Made by a program: the position numbers and the translations under genes
Notes under the pieces: generated by a model
The model's database searches: none
Told to the model about the DNA's origin: nothing
The model's input: the letters and a program-made list of their open reading frames with translations, nothing else
In this document: positions 1 to 10,444 of the stretch, piece by piece
How positions within the stretch are numbered: position 1 is the stretch's first letter
Layout: every line of letters begins with the position of its first letter
Source of the DNA: Bacteroides gallinarum DSM 18171 = JCM 13658
GTDB taxonomy: Bacteria > Bacteroidota > Bacteroidia > Bacteroidales > Bacteroidaceae
Reading direction: 5' to 3'
Assembly: GCF_000374365.1 (NCBI RefSeq)
Contig: NZ_KB894123.1
Coordinates: 62,001-126,000, forward strand
Length of the DNA stretch: 64,000 nt

Positions 1-386
1 AGAATGTGAAGATAGGCAGGGAGAATGCCATAATGAACGGCATCACCAGTTATGCTTCCAGGGCAAAAGCACAGGTGGTCGGCAAGATGAAATCGCTGAT
101 ATCTTCCGAGGCATCCTCTACTCCGGAGGAAGAAATCGACAAGTTCGGCGCTGCCTACGAATCGGGGGTCAATACGAAGATAGCCGGGCTTGTAAGGCAG
201 CATCTCGTACTGGTGAAAGAGAACAGGGACGGCAGCAAGGAATTCAACGTCTATATGTCTATCGACGAGGCAAAAGCCCGGAAAGCCAGGGAAGAAGCCG
301 CATTGGAGGCTAAAAAGCAGGCTGCTCTCGGCGCGTTGTCCCAGCAGGTGGAAGAATTTATCGGCGAGCCGGTGGAGGCGGACTGA
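1..386 (+). CDS. C-terminal part of an unidentified protein (LPP20-like?)
   Basis: The reading frame is open from the first base of the window to a stop at 386, so only the last roughly 127 residues are seen; the GTG at position 6 is probably internal. The visible part is charged and helical. It has an alternating stretch with many Ala, Lys and Glu residues, and ends in an Ala/Lys/Glu-rich tail. The pattern of a small beta-rich segment (LVLVKENRDGSKEFNVYMSI) followed by a long helix recalls LPP20-type secreted lipoproteins, but this is only an impression. The gene lies 84 bases before a secreted transglutaminase-like gene on the same strand and may share its transcript. Function is not assigned. 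Confidence 0.6.
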   Translation, partial: NVKIGRENAIMNGITSYASRAKAQVVGKMKSLISSEASSTPEEEIDKFGAAYESGVNTKIAGLVRQHLVLVKENRDGSKEFNVYMSIDEAKARKAREEAALEAKKQAALGALSQQVEEFIGEPVEAD

Positions 387-470
387 TTGGCACGGATATG
401 AGTGGAGGTTGTGCCTCGGGCGGAATATGCCCGGGTGCAACCTTTTCCGGTTATTAAAAAGCATGCGACC

Positions 471-2135
471 ATGAAGAAAACAGCATTTCTTATTGCAGGA
501 CTTTTCCTGTCTCTCACGGGCACAGCCCAGGAAAGCAAAGGCGGTATATCCGGCTTTATGAAGGAGGAGATAGCGGATTTCGATAAATTTATGGATGATG
601 CCGACAGGGACTTCATCGACTTCATGCGCGAGCCCTGGAAGAAGTTCGAAGCCGAGAAACCTGTTGTGAAGCGGGTGAAGCCCGAACCGGTGAAACCGGT
701 TGTCTACGACACTGAAGCAGCTCCGAAGGATGAAAAGCCGGTATGCCTGACAATCGGGGAAATCCTCGACATGACTACTTCCGAAGGGAAGCAGCGGCCG
801 GTGATACAACTCGGCGAAGTCGATAAAATCATCTTCGACAAGCCGGAACTGATAGTACGGAAAAAGAAAGACCCGAAAGTCATTATTATCGAAGAGACGG
901 TTGCCGGCAAACCGGCGGTACAGCCGGAAAAGAAGCCGGTGGTAGAGCCCGCCGTGCCGGAGCCGGCAGTGGAAACAGTACCGGTTGCCGTACCTGCCCC
1001 GGTTCCGGCAGCGGAACGGGAAGTTCCCGCTGGGACATCTCCCTTATATACGGGCGGAGAAGGCCGCAGCAAAATAACCTATGCCGGGCGGGCATTCTAT
1101 GTGAGCAATGCCCTGGAGCGCAAATGCCGGTTGTCCAGGCTCGACGAAAACGCTGTGGCGGATGCTTACGAAACCCTGTGTAGCGCCGATTACAGCCCGT
1201 TGCTGGCCGATTGCGCACAAATCAGGAAAGATTTGCGGCTGAACGATTGGGGCGTCTTTACGCTGGTGAGGCAGATTGCCGGCGCTTATTGCGGCACGGC
1301 CGACGAAAGCATCGTCATGCAACAGTTCTTGCTGAATGAAATGGGGTATAAGGCACGTGTGGCAAGAAAATCCACCGGAGATAAAATGATGCTGTTTGTG
1401 GCTACGGACTGCCGCATCTATGCGCGGCCTTATATAACCTTGGACGGGCAGGAATATTATAACCTCAGCGGAGACAATGAGCAGTGCCAGTTCTATATGT
1501 GCCGCAAAGATTCCCCCAAGGCAAAGAACAGAATAGGAATGAAGCTGGAAGAAGCCCCGAAGTTTCCAGGCGCTGCGGTAAGCTCCACGCATCAGGCGCA
1601 AGGCAGCACCGCCAGGGTTACGGTGGAAGTGCCGGAAGCCCTGATGAATTTCTATAAGGAGTATCCCCAATGCGATTACAGCGTGTATTTCAATGCCCCG
1701 GTCAATAGCGGGGTGGAAAGCCGGCTTATCTCCTCCTTGTCGCCTTTGCTCCGGGGCAAGAGCGAGGCCGATGCAGCGAATATCCTCATAAATTTCGTGC
1801 AGACCGCCTTCCAGTATCAGACGGACGACCGGCAGTTCGGATACGAGAAACCCTTCTTCGTCGAGGAGCTGTTCTACTATCCCTATTCCGATTGCGAAGA
1901 CCGTGCCATACTGTTCTCCTACCTGGTGAGGAAGCTGCTGGGGCTCGACGTCGTATTGCTGGACTATCCGGAACATATAGCCACGGCAGTCCGTTTCAAC
2001 GGAGATGTCGGCGGAGATTACCTCATGGTGAACGGCCGGAAATATACGGTGTGCGACCCTACCTATATCGGAGCCTCTATTGGCATGACGATGCCGAAGT
2101 TCAAGACCGTAGCGGCGAAAGTGCTGAAATACTGA
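471..2135 (+). CDS. Secreted transglutaminase-like protein
   Basis: A 554-residue protein when started at the ATG at 471, chosen because it gives a clean signal peptide (MKKTAFLIAGLFLSLTGTAQ); an upstream in-frame start at 402 would bury that signal. The middle, about residues 150-200, is a Pro/Val/Lys/Glu-rich linker of low complexity. The C-terminal 130 residues look like a transglutaminase-like fold: a cysteine in YSDCEDRA, a histidine in EHIATAV and an aspartate in CDPTY are spaced as a Cys-His-Asp triad. The family includes cysteine proteases and cross-linking enzymes acting on proteins or peptidoglycan peptides; the substrate here is unknown. It is followed by a strong terminator and converges on corA. 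Confidence 0.8.
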   Translation: MKKTAFLIAGLFLSLTGTAQESKGGISGFMKEEIADFDKFMDDADRDFIDFMREPWKKFEAEKPVVKRVKPEPVKPVVYDTEAAPKDEKPVCLTIGEILDMTTSEGKQRPVIQLGEVDKIIFDKPELIVRKKKDPKVIIIEETVAGKPAVQPEKKPVVEPAVPEPAVETVPVAVPAPVPAAEREVPAGTSPLYTGGEGRSKITYAGRAFYVSNALERKCRLSRLDENAVADAYETLCSADYSPLLADCAQIRKDLRLNDWGVFTLVRQIAGAYCGTADESIVMQQFLLNEMGYKARVARKSTGDKMMLFVATDCRIYARPYITLDGQEYYNLSGDNEQCQFYMCRKDSPKAKNRIGMKLEEAPKFPGAAVSSTHQAQGSTARVTVEVPEALMNFYKEYPQCDYSVYFNAPVNSGVESRLISSLSPLLRGKSEADAANILINFVQTAFQYQTDDRQFGYEKPFFVEELFYYPYSDCEDRAILFSYLVRKLLGLDVVLLDYPEHIATAVRFNGDVGGDYLMVNGRKYTVCDPTYIGASIGMTMPKFKTVAAKVLKY

Positions 2136-2155
2136 GAGCGGCAGGTAGTTGAAAA

Positions 2156-2222
2156 GACCGCCGGCAGTCGAGCTTACGCCCGTTGGGGACATCGTAAGCC
2201 CGACTGCCGGCAGTCTTTTTTT
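2156..2222 (+). terminator. Intrinsic terminator after the transglutaminase-like gene
   Basis: Arms at 2156-2178 and 2193-2215 pair over 23 bp with two mismatches around a 14-nt loop, followed by seven T. It lies between convergent genes. The short T-run on the other strand makes it mainly a plus-strand terminator. Confidence 0.9.
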
Positions 2223-2234
2223 AATTTTCTCCTT

Positions 2235-3161
2235 TTAGAACCACCTGATTTTCCTGAACCAGATAAAGGTCATTGCCGACAATGCGGCAGACAGTATGAT
2301 GATGAATATGAACGCGTGCGGAAAGCTTTCCAGGTGTATATCCACATTCATGCCGTAGAAGCTGGCTATCAGTGTAGGTATCATCAGCGTAATGGAAAGG
2401 CTCGTCATGCGTTTCATGATAGCATTCACGTTATTGGATATGATAGAGGCGAAAGCGTCCATTGTCCCCGTGAGGATGTCGCTGTAAATATTCACCGTGT
2501 TGTACGCCTGCTTCAATTCGATAATTACATCCTCCAGAAGCTCCAGGTCTAAGTAATCCGTATCCTGGAAGATGTTTTTCAGCCTTCCTATCATCACCTC
2601 GTTGCCACGAATGGATGTGTTGAAGTAAACCAGCGTCTTTTGCAGCTTCATCAACTGTAACAGGTCTTCGTTGCGGATACTCTTTTCCAGCTCCTTTTCG
2701 GCGGTAGCTACATCGTTGTTGATTTGTTTCAGGTATTTCAGGAACCATACGGCCGAGGAGTATATGATTCGTAAAATCAGCGTCAGCTTGTTATTTACGA
2801 CGATACCCTTGCGGCGCGTGTGCTGTATGAAGTCCGGTATCAGCTCGGTATGATGATAACATACGGACACAATGATGTCGTTGTTCGTGATGATGCCGAT
2901 AGGCACTGTGATGAAGGGGATACCGTGCTGGCTGCTCTGCATCGGGATGCGCAGAATTGTCAGCAGCCAGTTACCCTCCGTCTCCGTACGCGGACGCTCG
3001 TCCGTATCGGCTATGTCTTCGAGAAATGATTCGGGAACTTTCAGCTCTTGGGTGAGGAATTGGAAATCGCTGTCGTCCGGGCATTCCACGTTTACCCAGC
3101 AGTTAGGTTTCCACTCGGCTTTTTCTACGAAGCCGTTTTCGCTGTAGAGATACTTTCTCAT
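2235..3161 (-). CDS. corA: CorA-type magnesium transporter
   Basis: A 308-residue CorA family channel for Mg2+ (and possibly Co2+) in the inner membrane. The protein has a long soluble cytoplasmic N-terminal part. Near the C-terminus come the signature YGMN motif, just after the first membrane helix, then a second helix and a short basic tail (FRKIRWF). The start at 3161 is preferred over the upstream in-frame start at 3206 because an aaaggagg ribosome-binding site lies just before it and because conserved sequence begins there. The gene stands alone, divergent from gpmI across a 496-bp gap and convergent with the transglutaminase-like gene. No Mg2+ riboswitch was recognised in its leader. 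Confidence 0.93.
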   Translation of the reverse strand: MRKYLYSENGFVEKAEWKPNCWVNVECPDDSDFQFLTQELKVPESFLEDIADTDERPRTETEGNWLLTILRIPMQSSQHGIPFITVPIGIITNNDIIVSVCYHHTELIPDFIQHTRRKGIVVNNKLTLILRIIYSSAVWFLKYLKQINNDVATAEKELEKSIRNEDLLQLMKLQKTLVYFNTSIRGNEVMIGRLKNIFQDTDYLDLELLEDVIIELKQAYNTVNIYSDILTGTMDAFASIISNNVNAIMKRMTSLSITLMIPTLIASFYGMNVDIHLESFPHAFIFIIILSAALSAMTFIWFRKIRWF

Positions 3162-3415
3162 TGTTTTGCCTCCTTTCTTTAGTCCGAACAGAGGCATTGC
3201 GACCAACGTCTCCGCTCGCTTTAATTGTAAACACTATTGCACGTTCGTGGGTTTGAATCGTCCATAATTTCAGTTGATTTTATTTAAAAGCCGTGCAAAA
3301 GTATGAAAATCGGCTCTGACTTCATGCGTTTACGCGGCTTTTTTAGGATTTCTTGTTATTTGCGGGAAGCGACTTCTTCGGGCAAACGTTATTTTTACTT
3401 CTTGAAGTGGCATAG

Positions 3416-3439
3416 TTTGGCTGCTATTTTGTACCTTTG
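3416..3439 (+). promoter_or_regulatory. Predicted gpmI promoter
   Basis: TACCTTTG at 3432-3439 matches the Bacteroides -7 consensus TAnnTTTG. A TTTG lies 12 bases upstream at 3416-3419, closer than the usual -33 spacing. Transcription would start near 3446 and give a leader of about 210 nt that contains the 3485-3586 inverted repeat. Confidence 0.6.
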
Positions 3440-3484
3440 CAACCGGAAAAAGGAAGCTGTGCCAAAACTGAAAAAACGCTTATA

Positions 3485-3586
3485 ATTTCTTGTTTAGGCA
3501 CGGATTGCACGGATTTGTCATCTATACTATATATAGCATAGCCTTTAATCTGCGAAGCCCGTGTAATCCGTGCCTAAACAAGAAAT
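3485..3586. repeat. 28-bp inverted repeat in the gpmI leader
   Basis: Arms 3485-3512 and 3559-3586 are reverse complements with one mismatch in 28, separated by 46 bp. The core (CGGATTGCACGGATT in the left arm) resembles the arms of a second inverted repeat at 54821-55055, suggesting a dispersed intergenic repeat family. In the gpmI mRNA it would form a long hairpin. Confidence 0.8.
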
Positions 3587-3657
3587 CGGCAAGCATGTTT
3601 TATACACCCTCTTTCTTCCGTGAAAAAGAGATTTGTACAATTAAAACAATGATAATT

Positions 3658-5172
3658 ATGAGCAAGAAAGCCCTTTTAATGATTCTTGACGGCTGGGGTA
3701 TCGGCAGTCAAGGTAAAGACGATGTGATTTTCAATACGCCTACTCCCTACTGGGACAGCCTGCTGGCTACCTATCCGCACTCCGAGTTACAGGCAAGCGG
3801 CGAGAATGTAGGTTTGCCCGACGGACAAATGGGCAACTCGGAAGTAGGCCACCTCAATATCGGTGCAGGACGTATCGTATATCAGGACTTGGTAAAGATT
3901 AACCGTGCCTGTGCCGACGGCAGTATCCTGAAAAACAAGGAAATCGTTTCCGCTTTCTCCTATGCCAAAGAGCACGGCAAGAACATCCACTTCATGGGGC
4001 TAACCAGCAATGGCGGTGTACACAGCTCCTTCGACCATTTGTTCAAGCTTTGCGACATCTCGAAGGAATACGGCATCGAGAACACCTTTATCCACTGCTT
4101 CATGGACGGCCGCGATACCGACCCGAAAAGCGGCAAGGGCTTCATCGAACAACTGACGGCGCACTGCGAAAAGTCCGCCGGTAAGATTGCCTCTATCGTA
4201 GGCCGTTTCTACGCTATGGACCGCGACAAGCGCTGGGAACGTGTGAAGGTGGCTTACGACCTGCTGGTAAACGGCGAAGGAAAAGCAGCATCCGATATGG
4301 TTCAGGCTATGCAGGAATCTTATGATGAAGGCGTAACCGATGAGTTCATCAAGCCGATTGTAAACGCCGGTTTCGACGGTACTATCAAGGAAGGCGATGT
4401 GGTAATCTTCTTCAACTACCGCAACGACCGCGCTAAAGAGCTTACTATCGTCCTCACCCAGCAGGATATGCCGGAACAGGGAATGCACACTATTCCGGGC
4501 TTGCAGTACTATTGCATGACCCCGTACGACGCTTCTTTCAAGGGTGTCCATATCCTTTTCGACAAAGAGAACGTACAGAATACGCTGGGCGAATACCTGG
4601 CAGCCAACGGCAAGACCCAGCTCCATATCGCCGAGACGGAGAAATACGCCCACGTAACATTCTTCTTCAACGGCGGCCGTGAAACCCCGTACGATGCCGA
4701 GGAGCGCATTCTCGTTCCGTCTCCGAAGGTTGCCACGTACGACCTGAAGCCGGAAATGAGCGCTTATGAGGTGAAGGACAAGCTGGTCGAGGCTATCAAT
4801 ACCAAGAAGTTCGATTTCATCGTCGTAAACTATGCCAACGGCGATATGGTAGGCCACACCGGTGTTTATGAAGCCATTGAGAAAGCGGTGAAAGCTATCG
4901 ACGAATGTGTAAGGGATACGGTAGAAGCTGCCAAGGCAAACGATTACGAGGTAATCATCATCGCCGACCACGGCAACGCCGACCACGCCCTGAACGAGGA
5001 CGGTACGCCGAATACGGCTCACTCCCTGAATCCGGTTCCGTTCGTTTATGTAACGGCCAACAAGGATGCCAAAGTAGAAAACGGCGTATTGGCGGATGTG
5101 GCTCCTTCTATCCTTCACATTTTAGGAATGAAACAGCCTGCTGAAATGACAGGAAATGATTTGATAAAATAA
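3658..5172 (+). CDS. gpmI: 2,3-bisphosphoglycerate-independent phosphoglycerate mutase
   Basis: A 504-residue cofactor-independent phosphoglycerate mutase that interconverts 3- and 2-phosphoglycerate in glycolysis and gluconeogenesis, using two Mn2+ ions and a phosphoserine. The start at 3658 gives the family N-terminus [14 protein letters not shown] with the first metal-binding Asp. The catalytic serine is in [13 protein letters not shown], and late metal ligands are in [11 protein letters not shown]. The length matches the family (about 505-515). An upstream in-frame extension to 3490 would run through the inverted repeat and is rejected. The gene is monocistronic: it has its own predicted promoter and a perfect terminator follows at 5191. 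Confidence 0.97.
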   Translation: MSKKALLMILDGWGIGSQGKDDVIFNTPTPYWDSLLATYPHSELQASGENVGLPDGQMGNSEVGHLNIGAGRIVYQDLVKINRACADGSILKNKEIVSAFSYAKEHGKNIHFMGLTSNGGVHSSFDHLFKLCDISKEYGIENTFIHCFMDGRDTDPKSGKGFIEQLTAHCEKSAGKIASIVGRFYAMDRDKRWERVKVAYDLLVNGEGKAASDMVQAMQESYDEGVTDEFIKPIVNAGFDGTIKEGDVVIFFNYRNDRAKELTIVLTQQDMPEQGMHTIPGLQYYCMTPYDASFKGVHILFDKENVQNTLGEYLAANGKTQLHIAETEKYAHVTFFFNGGRETPYDAEERILVPSPKVATYDLKPEMSAYEVKDKLVEAINTKKFDFIVVNYANGDMVGHTGVYEAIEKAVKAIDECVRDTVEAAKANDYEVIIIADHGNADHALNEDGTPNTAHSLNPVPFVYVTANKDAKVENGVLADVAPSILHILGMKQPAEMTGNDLIK

Positions 5173-5190
5173 GTCTTATTATTACATATT

Positions 5191-5226
5191 AAAAGGCATG
5201 GATTCTATCAATCCATGCCTTTTTTG
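5191..5226 (+). terminator. Intrinsic terminator of gpmI
   Basis: Perfect 13-bp stem (5192-5204 with 5210-5222), 5-nt loop, then T residues. The -7 box of the next gene begins immediately after it at 5227. Confidence 0.92.
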
Positions 5227-5234
5227 TATTTTTG
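5227..5234 (+). promoter_or_regulatory. Predicted -7 box of the DUF3109 gene
   Basis: TATTTTTG matches TAnnTTTG and lies 23 bases before the start codon, directly after the gpmI terminator, so the gene can be transcribed on its own. Confidence 0.6.
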
Positions 5235-5256
5235 CAGGCTCAAAAGAAGAATATTT

Positions 5257-5838
5257 ATGATTCAGATAGGTGATACAGTAGTCAGCCTCGATGTGCTGCG
5301 TGAGAAGTTCCTTTGTAATTTGGATGCCTGTAAAGGCGCGTGTTGCATAGAGGGCGATGCCGGTGCACCGGTCGAACTGGATGAAATAGCTAAGCTGGAA
5401 GAGGTGCTTCCTGTTATTTGGGAAGAGCTTGCTCCCGAGGCACGTGCTATAATAGAGAAGCAGGGAGTAGTCTATACCGATGAGGAAGGAGACCTGGTTA
5501 CCTCTATCGTCGATAACAAGGATTGTGTATTTACTTGTTACGACGACAAAGGTTGTTGTTATTGTGCCATAGAAAAGGCGTATAGAGCGGGAAAAACGGA
5601 TTTCTATAAACCCGTATCCTGTCATCTTTATCCGATAAGGGTGGGCAATTATGGAGTTTATAAAGCAGTGAACTACAATCGTTGGGATGTTTGCAAAGCA
5701 GCCGTACTATTGGGGCAGAAAGAAAACCTCCCTGTCTATAAGTTTCTGAAAGAACCGCTGCTCCGCAAGTTCGGTAAAGACTGGTATGCCGAGTTAGAGT
5801 TGGTAGTAGAAGAGATGAAGAAGCAGCATATGTTATGA
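5257..5838 (+). CDS. DUF3109 family protein
   Basis: A 193-residue cytoplasmic protein of the DUF3109 family, whose function is not known. It is rich in cysteines arranged in clusters: CNLDACKGACC near the N-terminus, then CVFTCYDDKGCCYCAIE and VSCHLYPIR in the middle. This pattern resembles Fe-S or zinc ligands of the CxxCxxxCC type, but that is inference. The start at 5257 (MIQIGDTVVS) is chosen because the upstream in-frame start at 5215 lies within the gpmI terminator. The stop is followed after 13 bases by an 18-bp tandem array that fills the gap to a convergent gene. Confidence 0.88.
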   Translation: MIQIGDTVVSLDVLREKFLCNLDACKGACCIEGDAGAPVELDEIAKLEEVLPVIWEELAPEARAIIEKQGVVYTDEEGDLVTSIVDNKDCVFTCYDDKGCCYCAIEKAYRAGKTDFYKPVSCHLYPIRVGNYGVYKAVNYNRWDVCKAAVLLGQKENLPVYKFLKEPLLRKFGKDWYAELELVVEEMKKQHML

Positions 5839-5843
5839 TATAC

Positions 5844-6005
5844 CGTCCGGTTTCTAATATATGCTTGACTTCTAATATACGTTCGGTTTCTAATATATAC
5901 CTGGCTTCTAATATACGCTCGGTTTCTAATATATGTCTGGCTTCTAATATACGTCCGACTTTCAATACATCCTCCTGCTTCTAAATACATCTTCCGTTTT
6001 CTAAT
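5844..6005. repeat. 18-bp tandem array
   Basis: Nine copies of an element with core TTCTAAT start at 5852, 5870, 5888, 5906, 5924, 5942, 5960, 5979 and 5999. The first seven are exactly 18 bp apart, with alternating ATATATG and ATATACG ends. The array fills the gap between two convergent stop codons, and its last copy contains the stop codon (TAG on the minus strand, 6003-6001) of the protease-like gene. Because 18 is a multiple of three, several frames stay open and give meaningless repeat peptides. Confidence 0.92.
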
Positions 6006-7350
6006 CTGAACGCGGCGCAGCTTCAATATACATATCTTGCAGGTTAACGGTGATACGTGCAAATTTCTCCAATACATCTACACCGATTACTCCGTCTTCT
6101 TCCGGGGAGGTAAAAGAAGAACTGATTACTGGTTGCCCCGTATGCAGGTCGATGCCTGTACCTACTTGGATAGAGTCGAGTAATGTTTGCCCTTTGCCTA
6201 TTTGAAAATCCAATCCTTTCATTAAGTAACTCTGCTGTTGAATTACACCGCCTACGCCTCCTATGCGCAGGCTGTCTTGTATCCCTGCCGATTGTACTGA
6301 CTCTTTGTGATTATTATACCACCGCGGGTTCAATATGCTTATTGAAGAGCCGGTATCCAAATGAAAAAAGAGCGATTCTCCTTGTTTATTGCGAGCTTCG
6401 ACCCTTAATCCTTCACCGTCTTTTCGTATCAAGTTAGGATAGATAAGCGGGTTCGGAGTAAGATTGGCAGGAATGGTCAATGTATGATTTATAAAGTCCA
6501 ACTGCATCTCTTTCATTTGCAGCATGACTGGTAGCCCGATGACTGGTGCCAATCCTTTAGCCATGATTTTATCGGCTTCTGCATGCCCGGTGGTTATGTC
6601 TACAATTAAAAAGGGCACATTTTGCCACATAGTTCCACCTATCTGTAAAGTGTCGGCAATGGCTACTTGTCCTTGTTGGATGCCTGTTCCTGACATATCG
6701 ATAAAAAAATCGAGTTTGCGGAGCTTACATTCATTTGCATCCTTGCTCGAAATAATGTTCATGCCTGCTCCGGTATCGAAGATAAGCCGTTTGGGTGTTT
6801 GGTTCAGATGTCCGTCCATTGTTATGAAACCACCCCCTTCGCCGTGGAGTTTGCTGTCCATAAAGAATGGGATAATATATTCTCCGGCAGGATGTAATGG
6901 GCGGCAAATGTTGCCTACGTTGGCATACATCATATAGGCGTCAGCTATCTTTTGAAAAGGGCTGCTGTCGGCTTGTTGCGCTTCCAGTTGGCGGGCAAGG
7001 CTTTGTACCAGTTCGGCTGCTTCCTTGTACATCCCTTGACGTGCCAGGTTTACTCCTAAAAGGTAAGCCATATTCAATGCATTGTCTGCACCTATCTCTT
7101 GTTGATGATGTTCCAATAAGAAGAATATGGATTGGCAGGCTGCTTCGGGCTGATTAAAATAATGTTTAACCATTGCTGTGGCTAACGTCTGTAACATGGG
7201 TGATAGAGAATCAGGCGGTGTCGCTTGCAATTCGCGTTGTAAATCGAACCACTGTTTTTCATTGATTAATGTTCCGATACGTTCACCTGTATTTTGGGCT
7301 GGGGCAAATTGGGAGATTAATAGAAGAAATCCTACAATTAGTTTTTTCAT
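6001..7350 (-). CDS. Secreted protein with two retropepsin-like aspartyl protease domains
   Basis: A 449-residue protein with an N-terminal signal peptide (MKKLIVGFLLLISQFAPAQ), so it is exported to the periplasm or beyond. A helical N-terminal region of about 150 residues, possibly TPR-like, is followed by two beta-rich retropepsin-like domains. Each has an Asp-Thr-Gly active-site motif: FDTGAGMNIIS and LDTGSSISIL. The C-terminal EEDGVIGVDVLEKF fits the conserved end of such a domain. Retropepsins usually dimerise to bring two aspartates together; here both halves are in one chain, as in pepsins. The substrate is unknown. The gene is monocistronic, and an 18-bp tandem array follows its stop codon. 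Confidence 0.85.
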   Translation of the reverse strand: MKKLIVGFLLLISQFAPAQNTGERIGTLINEKQWFDLQRELQATPPDSLSPMLQTLATAMVKHYFNQPEAACQSIFFLLEHHQQEIGADNALNMAYLLGVNLARQGMYKEAAELVQSLARQLEAQQADSSPFQKIADAYMMYANVGNICRPLHPAGEYIIPFFMDSKLHGEGGGFITMDGHLNQTPKRLIFDTGAGMNIISSKDANECKLRKLDFFIDMSGTGIQQGQVAIADTLQIGGTMWQNVPFLIVDITTGHAEADKIMAKGLAPVIGLPVMLQMKEMQLDFINHTLTIPANLTPNPLIYPNLIRKDGEGLRVEARNKQGESLFFHLDTGSSISILNPRWYNNHKESVQSAGIQDSLRIGGVGGVIQQQSYLMKGLDFQIGKGQTLLDSIQVGTGIDLHTGQPVISSSFTSPEEDGVIGVDVLEKFARITVNLQDMYIEAAPRSD

Positions 7351-7438
7351 GAGTTCGATATTTAAGATTATTCGTGCAATTTAGCTATTTCCGTCGAAAG
7401 CGGGAAGGCTTTAGCCTTATTTAGTCTCGGCAGGCAGT

Positions 7439-7490
7439 GAAAACGAAGGAAAACGAGGTAAACCGAAAGAAACCGAAGGGAACCGAAAGA
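7439..7490. repeat. 10-bp tandem repeat
   Basis: Five units of a 10-bp purine-rich repeat, consensus AAACCGAAAG, lie in perfect 10-bp phase just beyond the gyrB terminator. They read as a C/T-rich tract on the transcribed minus strand. Confidence 0.8.
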
Positions 7491-7528
7491 AAAACCCCGG
7501 TCGGCAGTATCCTGCCCGTCCGGGGTTT
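7485..7528 (-). terminator. Intrinsic terminator of gyrB
   Basis: Perfect 9-bp stem (7492-7500 with 7520-7528) around a 19-nt loop. On the minus strand it is followed by TTTTTCTTT. It lies 77 bases downstream of the gyrB stop. Confidence 0.85.
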
Positions 7529-7604
7529 CTTCGTTGTAAGATGTGAGGTTGGTTAATAAAAACGTATATTCAAAGGCTAATCGTTAAACATTAGCCGCTG
7601 ATTT

Positions 7605-9569
<1,965 letters not shown>

Positions 9570-9596
9570 CTAATTTCTCTTATTGTAATAACAGAG

Positions 9597-9604
9597 CAAA
9601 AATA
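9597..9604 (-). promoter_or_regulatory. Predicted -7 box of gyrB
   Basis: TATTTTTG on the minus strand, 31-38 bases before the gyrB start codon. No clear TTTG is seen at the -33 position. Confidence 0.5.
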
Positions 9605-9743
9605 GTGAAAATCTTTGATATATCATTGCCGGCGCTTTGATAAATTTGGGCTGTTTACAGCTTTTTAGCATCGCGGGGAGGCATGTCCGTTTTTTTGTGC
9701 CGGCCTGTCGGGGTAGGGAGCGGGAGGGAGGTGCGAACGCAGA

Positions 9744-9772
9744 AAAGTCCGAACTAAAAAGTCCGGACTCTC
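9744..9772 (-). terminator. Weak terminator after rpsT
   Basis: AGTCCG at 9746-9751 pairs with CGGACT at 9764-9769, and the minus strand continues with four T. The arms are also part of a 14-bp direct repeat (AAAAGTCCG at 9743 and 9757). Confidence 0.45.
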
Positions 9773-9795
9773 GTATCTTTGTGTAACTTATCAGC

Positions 9796-10050
9796 TTAAC
9801 CGAGTTTGTTGATATAAAGCGCCAACTTGGACTTCAAGTTGTTTGCCTTGTTCTTGTGGATTACATTAGTCTTAGCCAATTTATCCAACATCTTGGTGAT
9901 ACCAGGATACATAGCTGTTGCTTCAGCCTTATCCGTAGTAGCGCGAAGCTTGCGAACAGCGTTTCTCATGGTCTTGCCATAGTATCTGTTGTGAAGTCTT
10001 CTCGTTTCTTCTTGTCTGATTCTTTTCAGTGATGATTTATGATTTGCCAT
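9796..10050 (-). CDS. rpsT: 30S ribosomal protein S20
   Basis: An 84-residue small, very basic protein of the S20 family, which binds 16S rRNA in the body of the small subunit. It begins [27 protein letters not shown] and ends in an alternating Lys/Asn/Leu helix, with the usual family length (about 84-88). It lies 39 bases downstream of tRNA-Glu on the same strand. No promoter box is visible between them, so the two may share the strong tRNA promoter, with the tRNA processed out of the transcript. A weak terminator follows. Confidence 0.97.
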   Translation of the reverse strand: MANHKSSLKRIRQEETRRLHNRYYGKTMRNAVRKLRATTDKAEATAMYPGITKMLDKLAKTNVIHKNKANNLKSKLALYINKLG

Positions 10051-10089
10051 CTCGACTAATCTTTTTTAGTTCGTTTATTTTTTTAATTG

Positions 10090-10161
10090 TAGCCCGTGGG
10101 GGAATCGAACCCCCCTTTCAAGAATGAAAATCTTGCGTCCTAACCGATAGACGAACGGGCC
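10090..10161 (-). tRNA. tRNA-Glu (anticodon TTC)
   Basis: Cloverleaf on the minus strand: acceptor GGCCCGT/ACGGGCT with a G.U first pair, anticodon stem CAAGA/TCTTG with loop TTTTCAT (anticodon TTC), and T arm GGGGG-TTCGATT-CCCCC. The discriminator base is A, and CCA is not encoded. Total length 72 nt. Confidence 0.95.
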
Positions 10162-10215
10162 ATCCTTAGCGAGCGTTTCCGCTCTTGCAACCGGATTTTC
10201 TCTCGTTTGCGGTTG

Positions 10216-10246
10216 CAAAGGTAGAAACTATTTTTGAATTGGCAAA
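10216..10246 (-). promoter_or_regulatory. Promoter of tRNA-Glu (and probably rpsT)
   Basis: On the minus strand TTTG (10246-10243), 19 bases, then TACCTTTG (10223-10216): a full match to the Bacteroides -33/-7 promoter with standard spacing. Transcription would start about 45-50 nt before the tRNA. Confidence 0.8.
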
Positions 10247-10388
10247 CATTTCAGATGAAAATTTTGCAAGATTTCTTTCTCTTTCCCTTCCGGATGTATT
10301 TTTATCTATTGATAATCAGTAGGGTAAGGACGTTACGATTTTGCACCTTCCGTTTCGTTTTTTTATTCGTCCTTTTTAAATTCCGTAG

Positions 10389-10412
10389 TTTCGTGCTTTT
10401 TTCGTAGCTTTG
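10389..10412 (+). promoter_or_regulatory. Predicted recO promoter
   Basis: TAGCTTTG at 10405-10412 matches TAnnTTTG, 33 bases before the recO start; TTTC lies 12 bases upstream of it (10389-10392). Confidence 0.55.
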
Positions 10413-10444
10413 TTAGCCGGATTGAAACCAGATAAAAAACGGAG

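Larger units (their letters stand above)
3162..3657. other. Divergent intergenic region corA/gpmI
   Basis: A 496-bp gap. It holds a probable gpmI promoter near 3432, a 28-bp inverted repeat at 3485-3586 and no convincing gene. A 60-codon frame at 3303-3485 has no recognisable content, and it would straddle the predicted promoter. Confidence 0.6.

Noticed and set aside
402..470. Upstream start for the transglutaminase-like gene
   Set aside because: It would place 23 residues before a clear signal peptide.
3162..3300. Mg2+ riboswitch in the corA leader
   Set aside because: No convincing nested stems or terminator were seen in the 140 bases upstream of corA.
3303..3485. 60-codon plus-strand frame before gpmI
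   Set aside because: It straddles the predicted gpmI promoter and has no recognisable features.
5531..6077. Minus-strand frames with ILE- or YIR-type repeats
   Set aside because: Products of the 18-bp array read in open frames; they overlap the DUF3109 gene and have no start context.
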